A stretch of 64,000 nt of DNA from Exaiptasia diaphana (Eukaryota > Cnidaria > Anthozoa > Actiniaria > Aiptasiidae), in assembly GCF_001417965.1 (NCBI RefSeq), contig NW_018385128.1:229341-293340 (forward strand). Reading direction: 5' to 3'. Position numbers and translations under genes: made by a program. The notes under the pieces were generated by a model, which was not told the DNA's origin, ran no database searches, and worked only from the letters and a program-made list of their open reading frames with translations. Below, one piece after another: positions 13,101-24,100 of this stretch; position 1 is the stretch's first letter, and the number at the start of each line of letters is the position of its first letter.

Positions 13101-14635
13101 TTACTATAACATCGTTCATGTTAAGAATTTATACCGATAAAGTGAAATGTGTAAATATGCGATTATGTGGTGGGCCTTCCAAAAAGATTACAGGAGCGCG
13201 CTCGAAAACGAAACATTTTGGCATCGGAATTAGGTCCAATTTATTTCGTTTTCATGCTCGCGTGTGCAACATTTTCCAAAAGGGAACCGCACCTCGTAAA
13301 TCGTCTATTTCTTGCACTGGGAGGTGGTTCAATAACTAAAAAACGTTTTATAATTTTTTTCAGACCGTGTATTCAGTGGCACCATTCCCTCTTCCTGGTC
13401 TCGCGGAGCTACGTGAACAGTACACTTACGATATTCATCCATTTAGTGACAGAAAAAACTCGCGATCAAATCTGGGTAATGCGTCAAGTGATGAAGACGA
13501 CGAAGACATTGATACAGATTCAGTTGGCTGTTTAGGAGTTCTTTTACCTTTTTCGGAATTCTCATCTCCTCCAGGAGGAAACTCCAAGACTTTACCAGAG
13601 AGTGAGTTTTCGGGTAGAAAAAGTAGTGACATTGCACAAGCAAGCCCTGGGGTTTTTGCAACTGACGTGTATAGCCCAGTATCGTATACTTCGCGTCAAA
13701 CTGATCGTAAGTCGTCTACATCGTCATCGGCACCCGAGGAGGTTAGTAATTTACAGAGACAATACTCGAAAATCCGTCAGCTACAGCAGCAAGCAGTTGT
13801 AGTGTTTAGCGAGGCAACTGTGCAGAATATACAAGATGCAGACAAGAAAAGTTCAAGTAGTCCTTCAGCTATCAATCATTTATTTGTTTCGGCGACTAAA
13901 CGTAGACCGGTTCGAGGGAAACCTTCGACAAATAGTGAAAGCGCTGAGAAAACCGACGAGAAGGTACAGCAAAATGCTTACGAGAAAGAAAGCACGGCTC
14001 ACTTGAATACGCTGTTCAAAGGAAATCATAAACCTAACGATAGCCATCACACAACATCTACACCTAAATCGAACTCACCGCCTTCATTGGCAACTACAGC
14101 TAAACCAAAACTAGAACATGTTGGTCTAAACGGTGAAGTTTGTAAGCTTGAAGTCCCCGAAAATCATGCCAATGGACACAAGCCGGTTTCATTGCATAGT
14201 GCTAATGAGAATTCGTATGAGAAAAGATCTCTCGGTAATAATCCCTCCTCAAAAGTTGAAGTACTTAAGGAGAACAGCCCAGCTGTTTTCGTTTCCAATA
14301 ACCGAACAGAGCCAAGAGGAAAATCAAATGTTTTTCAGTCTTCTTCCAGTAAGAAGTCTTTAGAAGGACCCAGTAAGGATTCTTCAAGTTCAATAGACAA
14401 TCCTTTTATGAAATCGTGGATGTTACAGGAGGATCAACGGTGTAAATATCCAGCTAATTTTAATCCTTTTCCACAAAGAAGCAAAGCTACTCCAAGAAGT
14501 AGGATTTTGTATGGGAACATATCCGATAAAGGGGGAAAAAGAAAGGAGGCTTTTCAAGCGAGGAAAGCTCCTCGACCTACTAAAGGGAATTGTATAGGGG
14601 AAGAAGTTAAATTAAGCATAGGTAGTATGTACTAA
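4156..14635 (+). CDS. TBC1D30: TBC1 domain family member 30 (Rab GAP), nine exons
   Basis: Exons: 4156-4642, 4967-5131, 7750-7811, 8204-8269, 8845-8964, 11683-11868, 12321-12664, 12976-13081, 13364-14635. All have GT-AG borders and consistent phase, giving about 935 residues, close to human TBC1D30. The N-terminal region is acidic and Ser-rich (residues 1-162). A helical segment (EIRVLAKEYKVRISMLSAK, then AVLQAVSLKR) precedes the TBC domain at about residues 240-510. Both catalytic fingers are visible: Arg in QIVKDLHRTGC, which spans the 8964/11683 junction, and Gln in VGYCQGF. EPPLINVFTMQWFLTLF and RVWDSILLDG are also conserved. The Ser-rich tail (424 codons) is poorly conserved apart from APFPLPGLAELREQYTY. 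TBC-domain proteins speed Rab GTP hydrolysis, and mammalian TBC1D30 acts on Rab8 and restrains ciliogenesis. The first ATG (4156) has A at -3 and G at +4. Another in-frame ATG at about 4231 could also serve. Confidence 0.95.
5382..5634. repeat. Three-unit tandem repeat, about 82-88 bp per unit
   Basis: Three diverged copies in TBC1D30 intron 2 begin at 5382, 5470 and 5553. Each starts with CTACT(A/G)CAGCGGTGACGTGATATG or a variant and ends with AAGTTTGGCTT. The copies differ by substitutions and short indels, so this is an older local duplication. It has no coding potential. Confidence 0.85.
7173..7327. mobile_element. MITE with 27-bp terminal inverted repeats and TA target
   Basis: The left end (7175 onward, GAGTGGTTTTCATAAACCC) is the exact reverse complement of the right end (to 7325). 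TA flanks both sides, at 7173-7174 and 7326-7327. The unit is about 151 bp and non-coding, in TBC1D30 intron 2. A TA target duplication fits a non-autonomous Tc1/mariner-type element; that assignment is inference. Confidence 0.8.
7480..7569. mobile_element. Small palindromic MITE, copy 1 (TATGGGATATC ends)
   Basis: The ends TATGGGATATCATCGC (7480) and GCGATGATATCCCATA (to 7568) are perfect inverted repeats around an AT-rich centre. A related shorter copy lies 450 bp downstream at 8019-8071, so this is a dispersed family rather than a chance hairpin. Confidence 0.65.
8019..8071. mobile_element. Small palindromic MITE, copy 2 (ATGGGATATC ends)
   Basis: The ends (about 8021 ATGGGATATCACC; 8055 GGTATCCCAT) match the 7480-7569 element, with a shorter and more diverged interior. 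It lies in TBC1D30 intron 3. Confidence 0.55.
9277..9465. repeat. Inverted repeat / MITE, related sequence near 25480-25550
   Basis: The left arm (CTTGAAAAGTACCCGTGGCTTTGCATC, in part at 9292-9317) pairs with the right arm (GATGCAAAGACACGGCTACTTTTCAAG, in part at 9424-9451). Similar sequence occurs at about 25480-25550 (GATGCAAAGGCACGGCTACC), so the element is dispersed. It lies in TBC1D30 intron 5 and is non-coding. Confidence 0.65.
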
Positions 14636-14821
14636 GGTGTATTACGTTTGCAGTTGCAGAATATAAACACAAACCCTTCAAACAGAACAATTTTCCCAGG
14701 TAATGTGGTACCACACAATGACCACAAGGGGAAAAACTGCCTAGAATGCAATGAAGAAAAAAGATGTTCATTTGAACATTATAAATTCTATGCATTAAAG
14801 TTAATTAACAAACCTTTGACT

Positions 14822-14919
14822 GAAACCTCTTACCCTGGGAACCAGAGGCTAGATTTACTCGTTCTTGTAGTTTAAAGAAAAGATAAATCCAGCCTCTGGT
14901 TCCCAGGGTAGAAACCTCT
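14822..14919. mobile_element. MITE with TACCCTGGG ends and perfect 9-bp target duplication
   Basis: The element is 14831-14910. The left end TACCCTGGGAACCAGAGGCT is the exact reverse complement of the right end. The 9-bp direct repeat GAAACCTCT flanks it at 14822-14830 and 14911-14919. Mutator-like elements duplicate about 9-10 bp, so a non-autonomous Mutator-like element is the likeliest class (inference). A sister with the same TACCC terminus and a 9-bp duplication lies at 54132-54210. The exact ends and duplication suggest recent insertion. Confidence 0.85.
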
Positions 14920-15424
14920 CAGAAAGAAACAAGTTTTTTTCCTGGTATCATTTGATGGGTTATTGAGTTGCTAAGTTTCCTGGTAATTTGATTTGGCTCC
15001 AACAAATATTTTTTGTTGATTGGTCAATTTGACTTTGACGTATTGTTTTGTTTTGTTTATTTTTGTTTTTCATTCCATCATAATAGCCACGTTTTCAGAA
15101 GCCCCATTTTTTTTTCTTTTTCTTTTTGTCTGATCGGCCATTTTTATATTTATCAACCCTAAGTTTTTATTCAGTTTGTTATGTTGGTTTATAATTATTA
15201 TTTTTTTTACACATTAGCAGTGGCTGTATAGGTCTAGTGTTTAAATTCTGCCATTATTTAAATAAGCGTTATTAGATATAGTTTATATTATATACAAAGA
15301 CATGTACATTTTATAAGAAGTATCAATTATTGAAGTAAAATCATAGTTATTAAATTGATTTGACGTTATGTTATGTGTGTTGTTGATTTCTAAATACTTC
15401 AATGGTCCCCGCCCGTACTGTTTT

Positions 15425-15575
15425 TTTTTTAGTCAGTGCTGTCCCGTCATGTGGGACTGGATTTTCTTACGTTCCTTTCCTCCGCATGAAGCTGTTTTGA
15501 TTTCATATGGAAGGGTCTATGCAAGACAGGAATTATTGTTATTATTATTATTATTATTATTATTAAGTAAATAAG
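15425..15575 (+). repeat. Retroposon-like 3' tail ending in (ATT)n
   Basis: A non-repetitive segment (about 15430-15530) runs directly into about eleven ATT units (15533-15566). Retroposon 3' ends often finish in such a microsatellite, but I found no second copy in the window. The microsatellite is certain; the retroposon origin is a guess. Confidence 0.4.
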
Positions 15576-15974
15576 CAGCTACAACTATTACATACAAAAA
15601 GACATTAAATTACACTACACTGCAGTGCTCTGAATAACGAAAATTACGAATATCATTTCTTTAGAACCATCCTCCGCCGCCTATTTTATACGCGTACAAC
15701 TTTGCTTGCATATTAGAACATAATATCCTATAATTCAATACCATTGTATACATTAAGAATATTAGTTCAAAAAAGGACAGAAAAAATAACACTGTACAAA
15801 AGAACAGCAAAAAACGAAGCAAAAAACTACACGTGCCTACACACAAAAAAGGGCGTTGGGGGTAATTACAACTTAATAAATAAACAAAAGATAAGCGAAA
15901 GAGATCAATTTTCCCCTGATACGTTTACCTTAGGAAATTTACAACTAAATCATCATGGTAAGTTATTTTAAACG

Positions 15975-16140
15975 TTTCTAACCATAATTTACATATGTAA
16001 TGAAACTATTAACTTTGGGACATTCTGTAAAAAGGTGTTTGATAGTCTTCTCATTGTTGAGACAAAAACTACATAAACATGATAAAGGGGATTCAACGAT
16101 TCTAAAACAAAAAAGTTTAAGAATCGTTGAATCAGGAATT
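15975..16140 (-). mobile_element. LINE remnant, Cys/His C-terminal segment
   Basis: Read on the minus strand, the segment gives ...LCSFCLNNEKTIKHLFTECP. This is the CxxC...HxFxxC pattern found near the C terminus of many non-LTR retrotransposon second ORFs. No reverse-transcriptase motifs are nearby. A short perfect hairpin (GATTCAACGATTCTAAA / TTTAAGAATCGTTGAATC) at about 16089-16134 overlaps it. This is a short, heavily truncated copy. Confidence 0.5.
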
Positions 16141-17740
16141 ATTTTAAAGACCGCGCAATGGGGCATTACCTTAATGATGTTATACTATATCTAACCAGAA
16201 TGCATCATTCGTTTTATACTTATTTGAATTGTGATTACCTTTGGAGATAAATGAGAAGCTCATTTTTTCATTCATTTCTTTATAGCTAGCGGGCGATAAC
16301 CTTACCGAGCGAAACTAGCAACTACTAGGTAGTTGTATTTGCAATTACTAGGTATAGTTGTATTTACATCGCGTTACGACATGCAACTTGAAATTACTCC
16401 CGTTTTTATCCAACCATGGAAAAATCCTTTGCATTATTGCATCACCAAGGGCGGGCTATAGTCAGCATATAACAAAGTAACTACTATAATATTTTGAATC
16501 TGCAAAGCCCTAACGACCTTTATTAAAGCTAGAAAGGTTAGGAAGGGCTAGGGTTTGAATTCCAGCAGGTACGTTTTTTAGAATTTGGGATAAATAAATA
16601 AAACAAGTACTTTAATAATAACTATACATAATAACTATAATCATAGTAATAAAGAGAAAGCTCTTCACATAGGAAAGAAGCGGACTCAAACAAAATGTAA
16701 ATAGCCGAATGATGAGACAAACACAAGTTGGATATAAAGCTTCTCTGGTTGTTGATTTTTAATACAATCAAATTCTTAAGAGATTACTTTGAAATATGCT
16801 TTTTAATATTACAGGTAACACGATTGCATAATAGGAGGACATTGTCAAGTAGAACAATTAAGGATACCCGAAAGATCACATTGACTCACTGCATTTGATA
16901 ATTGCATGACCATAGTTGTTTTAAGGGCAGAATTAGAGAAAGATGCCTTGGAATATATCACTGAATGCATCGCCATCGTCTTCAACCTGTGGACTAAGAA
17001 TACAGAAACAACACTGAACGGGTATTGTAAGGATAGTAGAGACTGATATTTCATGCTGGGCATTCTAGAACGTGAAATTCTAGGGAATGTAGTTCCAAGT
17101 GGCGGATAATACAGTAAAAAACAAAAATATTTGTTTTCTGCGTCAGACGAAGCTACTTTTGACGTCATGCGCAAGGGTGATCACGCAGAAGTATTATGAC
17201 TATATCTGAAATTTCACGAAACTTGTCGCAACCGGAATCTGTAATATCCGATGAAAATGTTAAAAATGACCTTGTCTGGCTAGATAATCGGGTAATCCGC
17301 TCGATTCTAATAGGTCAGTATTACAACTATCTAGAACATGAGTTGGCTATATTACCTTTTATTTGCTAGTGGAGAAAAGAAGTCTGGTACACTCATTCGT
17401 CTGCGAAAAGAACACAATTATAATAATCAGAATAAATATAATAGATTTAAACTGATACTGATGTGACGACCGCACATGGTGCGGCAACGGCACCCCGGGA
17501 AGAATACTAAACAGCACAATTTTGATCAGGTTTCCTTGAGTAGAAAACCATCGATAATATATACTTATGCCGTAAAGCTACTGATTTCTCTACAAAAAGC
17601 AAATAAATCAAAGAGATCCTCCACATCCTGGAATAGTGCTAGCAATGTTTGTTTTATACATACGCATGACTGAGTTCTTATTCGCAGCATTATAATCAAG
17701 GGTTTAGGAAATATATACACATTGAGGCAAGTCAGCAAAT

Positions 17741-17988
17741 TAAGGGGCGATCCATTAGACTTTTGAGGGGGGAGGGATCGAAGATTTAGTTGGTGCAATA
17801 ATTTTTTTGTGGGGGGGGGGGGGGGGGACTTCGGCGCACGTTTGCATTTTTTTTTTTTAATTCACAAAACCTTTAGTGGAGACTTTTCAAAATTTTGCCT
17901 TGTAGGATTTTTTTTTGGCTCTTTGGGCAGTGATGGAAAATGACAAAATCTTCCACCTCCCCAAAAAAGTCTAATGGATCGCCCCTTA
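17741..17988. mobile_element. MITE with AGGGGCGATCCATTAGAC ends and TA target
   Basis: The left end (17743 onward) AGGGGCGATCCATTAGACTT is inverted at the right end (to 17986). TA flanks each side, at 17741-17742 and 17987-17988. The interior holds a G homopolymer at about 17811-17827. It is non-coding and lies just downstream of the HFM1 stop. A Tc1/mariner-type origin is an inference from the TA duplication. Confidence 0.8.
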
Positions 17989-18048
17989 TACGAATATACA
18001 ATGAGGTCTCTACAACTTATCAACAGACTAGAGTTATAATGCTTGCGT

Positions 18049-21000
18049 TTACCCCTTGTAGTTGCTTTGACTTTGATCAATTGTTTGACACGGGTTATTT
18101 CGGCTCTCTTCGATTAGTATTTTATGATCAGGCTCAGACTGATCTGCAAGATCAATCTTTGGCTGTAGTACAGTCCTGTACTCTTTCAATCCTTTAGCTC
18201 CGGATAATAGTCGAGACTGTTTTAGCTGCTGAGGCTTTGATAAGTGATCATTTGTGAGTCGTGAAGATTGGGCATTCTTATTATACGGGTGTGGTCTGTA
18301 TACTTCATCTGGTAGAGCACTATAGTATTGTCCACCATCATCTGTCCATATGTCATCATCTAAGTATTCTAAATACGCATCTTCTGCACTATCCTCAATA
18401 ACTATTGGGTGTGTTTCCTCAGCCCTATGACTTTGGCAATGGTATAATACATTATAAGTTATTATAGCTAAAACAAATACCATGCATATGATTAAAAATT
18501 GTCCCAGTGAAGTAGTATAGAGTGCTCTTTTTACTCCTTTTGTTTATGTCGGGAAGCCTTTCTCTAGCACCGTCCAGAGACACAAGCCAACCTACCAACT
18601 CCGGTTACTACTAGGACTGCATAAACAAATGAAGCAAAACTGCAAGCTAAGGAACCAACAAAAACAGCAACTTAACTACCAAGTACTTTCTAATCCAGGC
18701 AATCAGGCAAATAAAGTAACAAGTTCAACAAATAAGTCAATAATCGAATTACGTCTACTGTACGCAGGCCCTTAAAGCTACAATGGATGAGAAGATTTTC
18801 CCTATAGAATTTTCCCTACAGGATGTTACCTTATCAATATCTTTAATTAAATTAATAAGTATTTTTCTATAAGCATGTATACCTTTGCATTCTGCGACTT
18901 CTGATTGGGGACTTGGTACCACAAGATAATTTTCGAGGAATGTCAGTTTGTACATCCAATCTGCCATCCTCCTTTGATGCATTTTGTGTATTCTTCACAC
19001 ATTTATTGCCTTCAAGATATTTCTTGCTACCAGATGCTCGAGGTAATTGAGGATGTGCTACATATTCTACATTTCTGTCTCCTCTAATTCCACCATTCTC
19101 GTCGTCAGGAAGTAGACTTCTTTGGTTACTGTGGTTTGTGAGTGTTGTAATCTGGGCTTGTGAAATCGTCTGTTTGTTTTTCCCTATGCAAATGAAAACA
19201 ATATGCCGGTATTTGATATAAAGTGTGCACTCAAGTACCGAAATGCGTTGTTGCTTGTGATTTGGAGTGTGCGTTAGCTGCATGCAAAAAAACATTCTGT
19301 ATTCCATGATAAGTTAAGAGCACATAGAGGCAACAATGACTAACAACTCAAAATGATATTAATATTTCAGTGTAGCATTTGATTTTAGTCTGAAAAAGAA
19401 ACGAGTTGAAAATTGAAATATGTTCCGTGAATCTTACCGTTGTTAAAGATGCTACCTGTAGATCGATTCTGAAAAGAGGACGTTTGTAAGTCACACTTAT
19501 CAGACATGCCGATGTCATACAAAGATTGTAGGTCGTCGATTTCATCATCAGTCTCGAAATCATCGGTGAAGAAGTCTTCGCCACCTGATACACGACAAAT
19601 TTGAAGTGAACACAATAAAGTTGAATCAGAAATTAGGCGTAAATGTTAAGTATATAATAAATACGAAGCCCTTCATCATTCCCGACCATAACATGCACTC
19701 GCCAAGAATAGTCTTAACTATAATTATCAGGTATAGCAATATATTCTTTGTATTTATTTAACTTAAATGTAAATAAAGTATTGATGTTGTTACATGCGGT
19801 TGGTAAAAGAAATCCTACCTTGAAAGCAGTCGTCAGATTCTTCATCAACAATGTGAAGTTGCCGTGTTTGATGCAAATCGATTTCATCCCACTCTTGTCT
19901 TGGCTTCTTATTCGGTGTCTCCATTACAACTTTAGGATTATTTTCTATGCTTGTGCTCTTCCATTGCAACGAAGGCTTGCTTACGTACGAGTACCCTTGT
20001 AAGGACGATGAGAAATTCTCAACAGGATTGGTACTTACTGGAGTTGTACTTATCGGTACCTGGCAAGTTAAGGGATCAAAGGAAAAGTAAAAAAACTAAT
20101 AAGATAAACTAGACGTGGAATAGCTGCACAGAAAAAATAAATATACGCTTTTTATTGACGCGTTAATGTGTGTATACCTATTTGCCCATTGGCTTAGTAA
20201 AAGAAAAATGCGTCAATGATACTAAAAAGACCAATATTGCAAGAAAATACACTCCTGTCGATCAGGAAAGGCACATTTGCCAATTTAAGTCCCAGAAGTG
20301 TCCGATGCATTTTGGTTCTTCCATATTTAAAGATTCAGTGCAATTACTCAGATCACAGTCGATATTTTCAGATGTTAACACAAATTTCGAAGGTATAGTA
20401 ATCACCTTTAGTCTTTTTTGTGCTGGTGTTTTAGGAATTGCAAACGTCCTCTCATGCAAGTGATTTAGAAAGCCTCCCATGTTGTCACTTATTCTTCCAT
20501 GTTGTCTTCCTATGATCAGAATGCAAATTGTGTTTTATCTAACTAAAAGGATACATAAGCCGATCGAATAGAAAATGTGCAGCGACGCCATTTTGTATAG
20601 CAGAGCATGACGATAGTTATAGTTACTTAAAAATAACCCTAAAAGACGTTTTCATGGTTGCTTCGTAAAAGCAGTACGACGTCTTGCATTTTTTTTAAAA
20701 GACAAATAAATAATAATAATAATACAAAACCACTTATTGGACATGGCACAAATGCGAGGATTTTTATATGACTTTTGCATGAAACGGTCACATGGTACTA
20801 AATCCGCCATTCTGGAGGGCAACATATATTTCCACTGGGATGTCCAAAACAAAGAAAAGTCAAGCTTGATATGGACTACGTTCCTTTTGTTTTTGAGGCT
20901 GTTTACATTCTTTTGCCCTAAATGATGGCCGATTTAGTGCCATGTGAACATGTGGCATCGCAGTACATTGCCTATTGCCCAAGACGGTTATGAAGACGTA

Positions 21001-21105
21001 AACAGACGATCGGTCGTGTTTAGTGCTGATTGAAATAAAGTTGCCAGGACTTACCATTATTCCGCTGTGTAACATTAGATGTATTCCTATCCGTGGATCG
21101 TTCAG
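18049..21105 (-). other. HFM1: HFM1 C-terminal exons 35-40, longer than usual
   Basis: [16 protein letters not shown]...TPAQKRLK (20406-20509) matches human TISSYLSDLRNRN...[16 protein letters not shown] (19819-20059) matches human [23 protein letters not shown] (19438-19584) matches the last residues of human HFM1 (DDEADEMKSLLGIF). Two further in-phase exons (18883-19183; 18049-18430) add about 225 polar residues with an acidic stretch ([18 protein letters not shown]). If the donor at 19437 is skipped, the protein would stop at about 19385, close to the usual end. The Cys/His zinc knuckle found in human HFM1 before this region is not visible in these exons. Confidence 0.7.
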
Positions 21106-24100
21106 CTGAACGATTCTAGAAAAAAAAGTTAAACAAAGGCCATTGAATTTTTTTTTAACAACATTGGAATTATTGACTCATCATGATCGAAAGCCTGGGG
21201 ATGGATTTTCCTCTAGCAAGGAACCAGCGACGCAGTATTTGTAAGAAGCTAGGTTTACGATGACACGCGCTGCTTTGTTCCTGAAAACTGAAAATAATAC
21301 CTCCTCACGTTTCCTCTTTGTAAGTGTAGTTGCTCCAACTCCAAACTTACAGCATTCGTGACCGCATTTACGATTGGTTAAAGATACTTGTAAGTTTTTA
21401 TTTGTTTTATTTTCTTTTTACAACAGGGGTTAGTTGTACAAATAAAATCGCTCGCTCCAAACAATTGTATGCCATGGGATTTATCAACTGGGGAAAAATA
21501 TGAATTCCCTGTTGAATATCGATCGTTAACCACCCTTCTTACAATACACCTTAATCCAAAATGGCTGACTAGCCCTTGATGTCTCGTTTTCATGAAATTG
21601 TTCTTTTCTTTTAAAGTCACTCAAGCTCAAAGACAAAAGAATAATTTTATGAAAACGAGGCATCAAGGGCTAGTCAGCCATTTTGGAATAAGGTGTATAG
21701 TCCCCAGTAAATAAATTCGGCTTCATTTTCAAGTTACGTCACAGCGACCATCATGGAGGAACTTCAACTAGGATTTCTCATTGGTATCTTTAGCTCATTA
21801 TTTCAACATGGCCGCTGCGATCTTTTTTTTCGTTTGTTTGTTTGTTTTTTGGAGCCTCGTGGGAATGACTGGAAACGATCAACAATTTAATTATGTTCAG
21901 TTTCTTTTGAAAAGACAATAGCACCTTGTTCTGTTGCCTTTTAACTTTTAGTTATAATCCAGAACATTCTATTTACTTAAATGTACTTTGGAATAGAGAA
22001 CCTATTTTATTTTGAAATCTGCTCAAAATATTTAAAATGAACAGAATTCAGCTTGACAAGTGTAACAAGCAGTTGTTGAGCTCGGTTCTGCGACCTTACC
22101 TAAATTCTATCCTAATTATAACAACCTGTTCATATGAGGCCTACTTGGTAGGCTAACCTTTTGTTTTGAGAAACGAAAGCACAAGATATAACCCTGCTAC
22201 CTAGAGGCACTCATGTGATCAGAGCAATAAGATACAAATGAAAGGATATATGTCTTTGTTGATGCATCGATGATTACAGGCTTGACTGGTTAGGGTTGTT
22301 ATGGACGGCTTTGCTTGGTTCGCTAATAAAATTTATTTGTGAATGCATTTGCAGCTATTTAATAATAAAAAGTCATTTAAGTTGTTGTCTTTGTTGATCG
22401 TTTGCTTTGTCGATTTTCGTTTTGTTGTTGTAGTATGTTTTTTTTGGCTATTTTTTTTTGTATGTTTTTTGTCAGTTTTTATTTTAACTTCTTATTTGTT
22501 TGATGGGTGGTTTGGCTTTGCTATTTTGCTCCTGTAGGTACTTAACAGGATCTACTAGGTACGGGCTTGGCATTCCGTCACACCATCAAAGAATAGTAAG
22601 GCTCAAGTTACAGTACAGGATTTCACACCCACAAAGCTATCAATTATTGCAAATAGAGATTGTCATTTTCTTGACACGGTCGGCGTAGATCACCATATCA
22701 GTTAAATGAAAATGTACTTACCTGCAGTAGCATTAGTTGTAATAGGACTGCTTGACACTTCAGACTTAAAGTACGCTCCACTATAGTACGGTGTAAAGGT
22801 GGTTGAAACATCAAGGCCAACTGAAAATTCCATCAATTAATACAACAGTAATAGATACCTTGCACAATCAGCCATATATACTTTGCTGGGTGTTTCTTTT
22901 ATGTGTTCAAACTCCATTGTATTCCCGATGCTTCTTTAAAAGAGATCCTCACTACTATCCAACACATCAAATAGACGACTTGCGAATTTTGCCTCAGTAG
23001 ACGCACACAAATCAAGACGAGGCGCCGTGCGTAAAGCTCAGTGAATCGTGAAAACTATTTTCTTTTCACGAATGACTGACAAGCTTTATGCATGGCGCCT
23101 CGTCTTGATTCTTTTGTGTTTGACTACTAGGGCTATTCGCAAGTCGGCTATTAATTTTAACAATTATGTGACAGTACGCTCCCAAAAAAATCGTGAAATG
23201 AGGTACGCAAGATGCGTAAGTTATGGATAAGCCTTGCAATAACTTGACTGATCTGTCTCATAGACGCATGGGCATAAGCAATATTTCCGCGATGATGGCG
23301 ATGAAAGTGATAGATATAATTGTAACTACATCATTATCACTAATGCTCATTCTTACCGTACTCTTGACTAACTAAATTGATATCTAGCTCGGGAGACGTA
23401 CTAGCGCGTCGAACATCAACCGTCTTACTCCACACACCATCCTTGGAAAATACAGCATCGCTATATATTCGCAGAAAATAAGAAATAAAATGCAATGTCA
23501 TTTGAAATAGCCTTCATTTTAATGTTTTAGTATTGAAAAATATTTCCTACCAGACTGAGAAACAATTTTTCCGCATTATTCTTTAGAATATCCTTATATC
23601 CACTTTCCAGCGAAAAGCAAATTTTGCCGGTAAGCCTTGTCTTTGTCCTCTGATATAAGCACGGTCATCAGCCAATCAGAATGCGCGTTATATATATCAA
23701 ATTTTATAACTAACTATATATTAGCGTGCAATAGCCTTTACTCATATTTATAGTTTTCAAATAAGTATTGGAGGTTTTATGTGTCGGTTTACCAGCTTAC
23801 CCAAGTCTCTGTCTGTAAACTACTTTGTTATCTGCGTCACCGATAAGTAATATGCAAAAATGCTGCGTACGTCGTGGAGTCGGAGCCGGCTGACGTTTGA
23901 TCCAGTTTGTCATTGTAACGGTTACACTTATCTCGGAAGCTTTAGCTGTGTAGCGTCCTTTCTGTAATATATATAGTATTTTCACATAACGGTTGGGAAC
24001 GAATTTCATCACTTAATGTCATGCAATAACAACAAAATGGTTATAATAAGAAAACCTTCCTTTGAGAGCCTGTATAACATAAAGCCAACTCCGAAAAGTA

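Larger units (their letters stand above)
14636..18048. other. Intergenic DNA between convergent TBC1D30 and HFM1
   Basis: TBC1D30 (+) and HFM1 (-) converge here, so both 3' untranslated regions should lie in this interval. It holds two MITEs (14831-14910, 17741-17988), an ATT microsatellite (about 15533-15566) and a LINE remnant (about 15975-16140). A 109-codon open frame at 16845-17174 (-) shows no family features, and I do not call it. Confidence 0.6.

Noticed and set aside
12905-13339. 144-codon frame including TBC1D30 exon 8
   Set aside because: Only 12976-13081 is exon. The rest reads through the intron, as splice sites and human similarity show.
16845-17174. 109-codon minus-strand frame between TBC1D30 and HFM1
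   Set aside because: No family features, no convincing splice context, and composition like the surrounding AT-rich DNA.
18431-18526. A membrane-span-like stretch ([19 protein letters not shown]) at the start of the last HFM1 exon, which would make a membrane-anchored helicase
   Set aside because: An acceptor at 18431-18432 in the same phase removes it. The hydrophobic reading is what a T-rich intron end gives when translated, and the upstream acceptor (near 18527) is weak.
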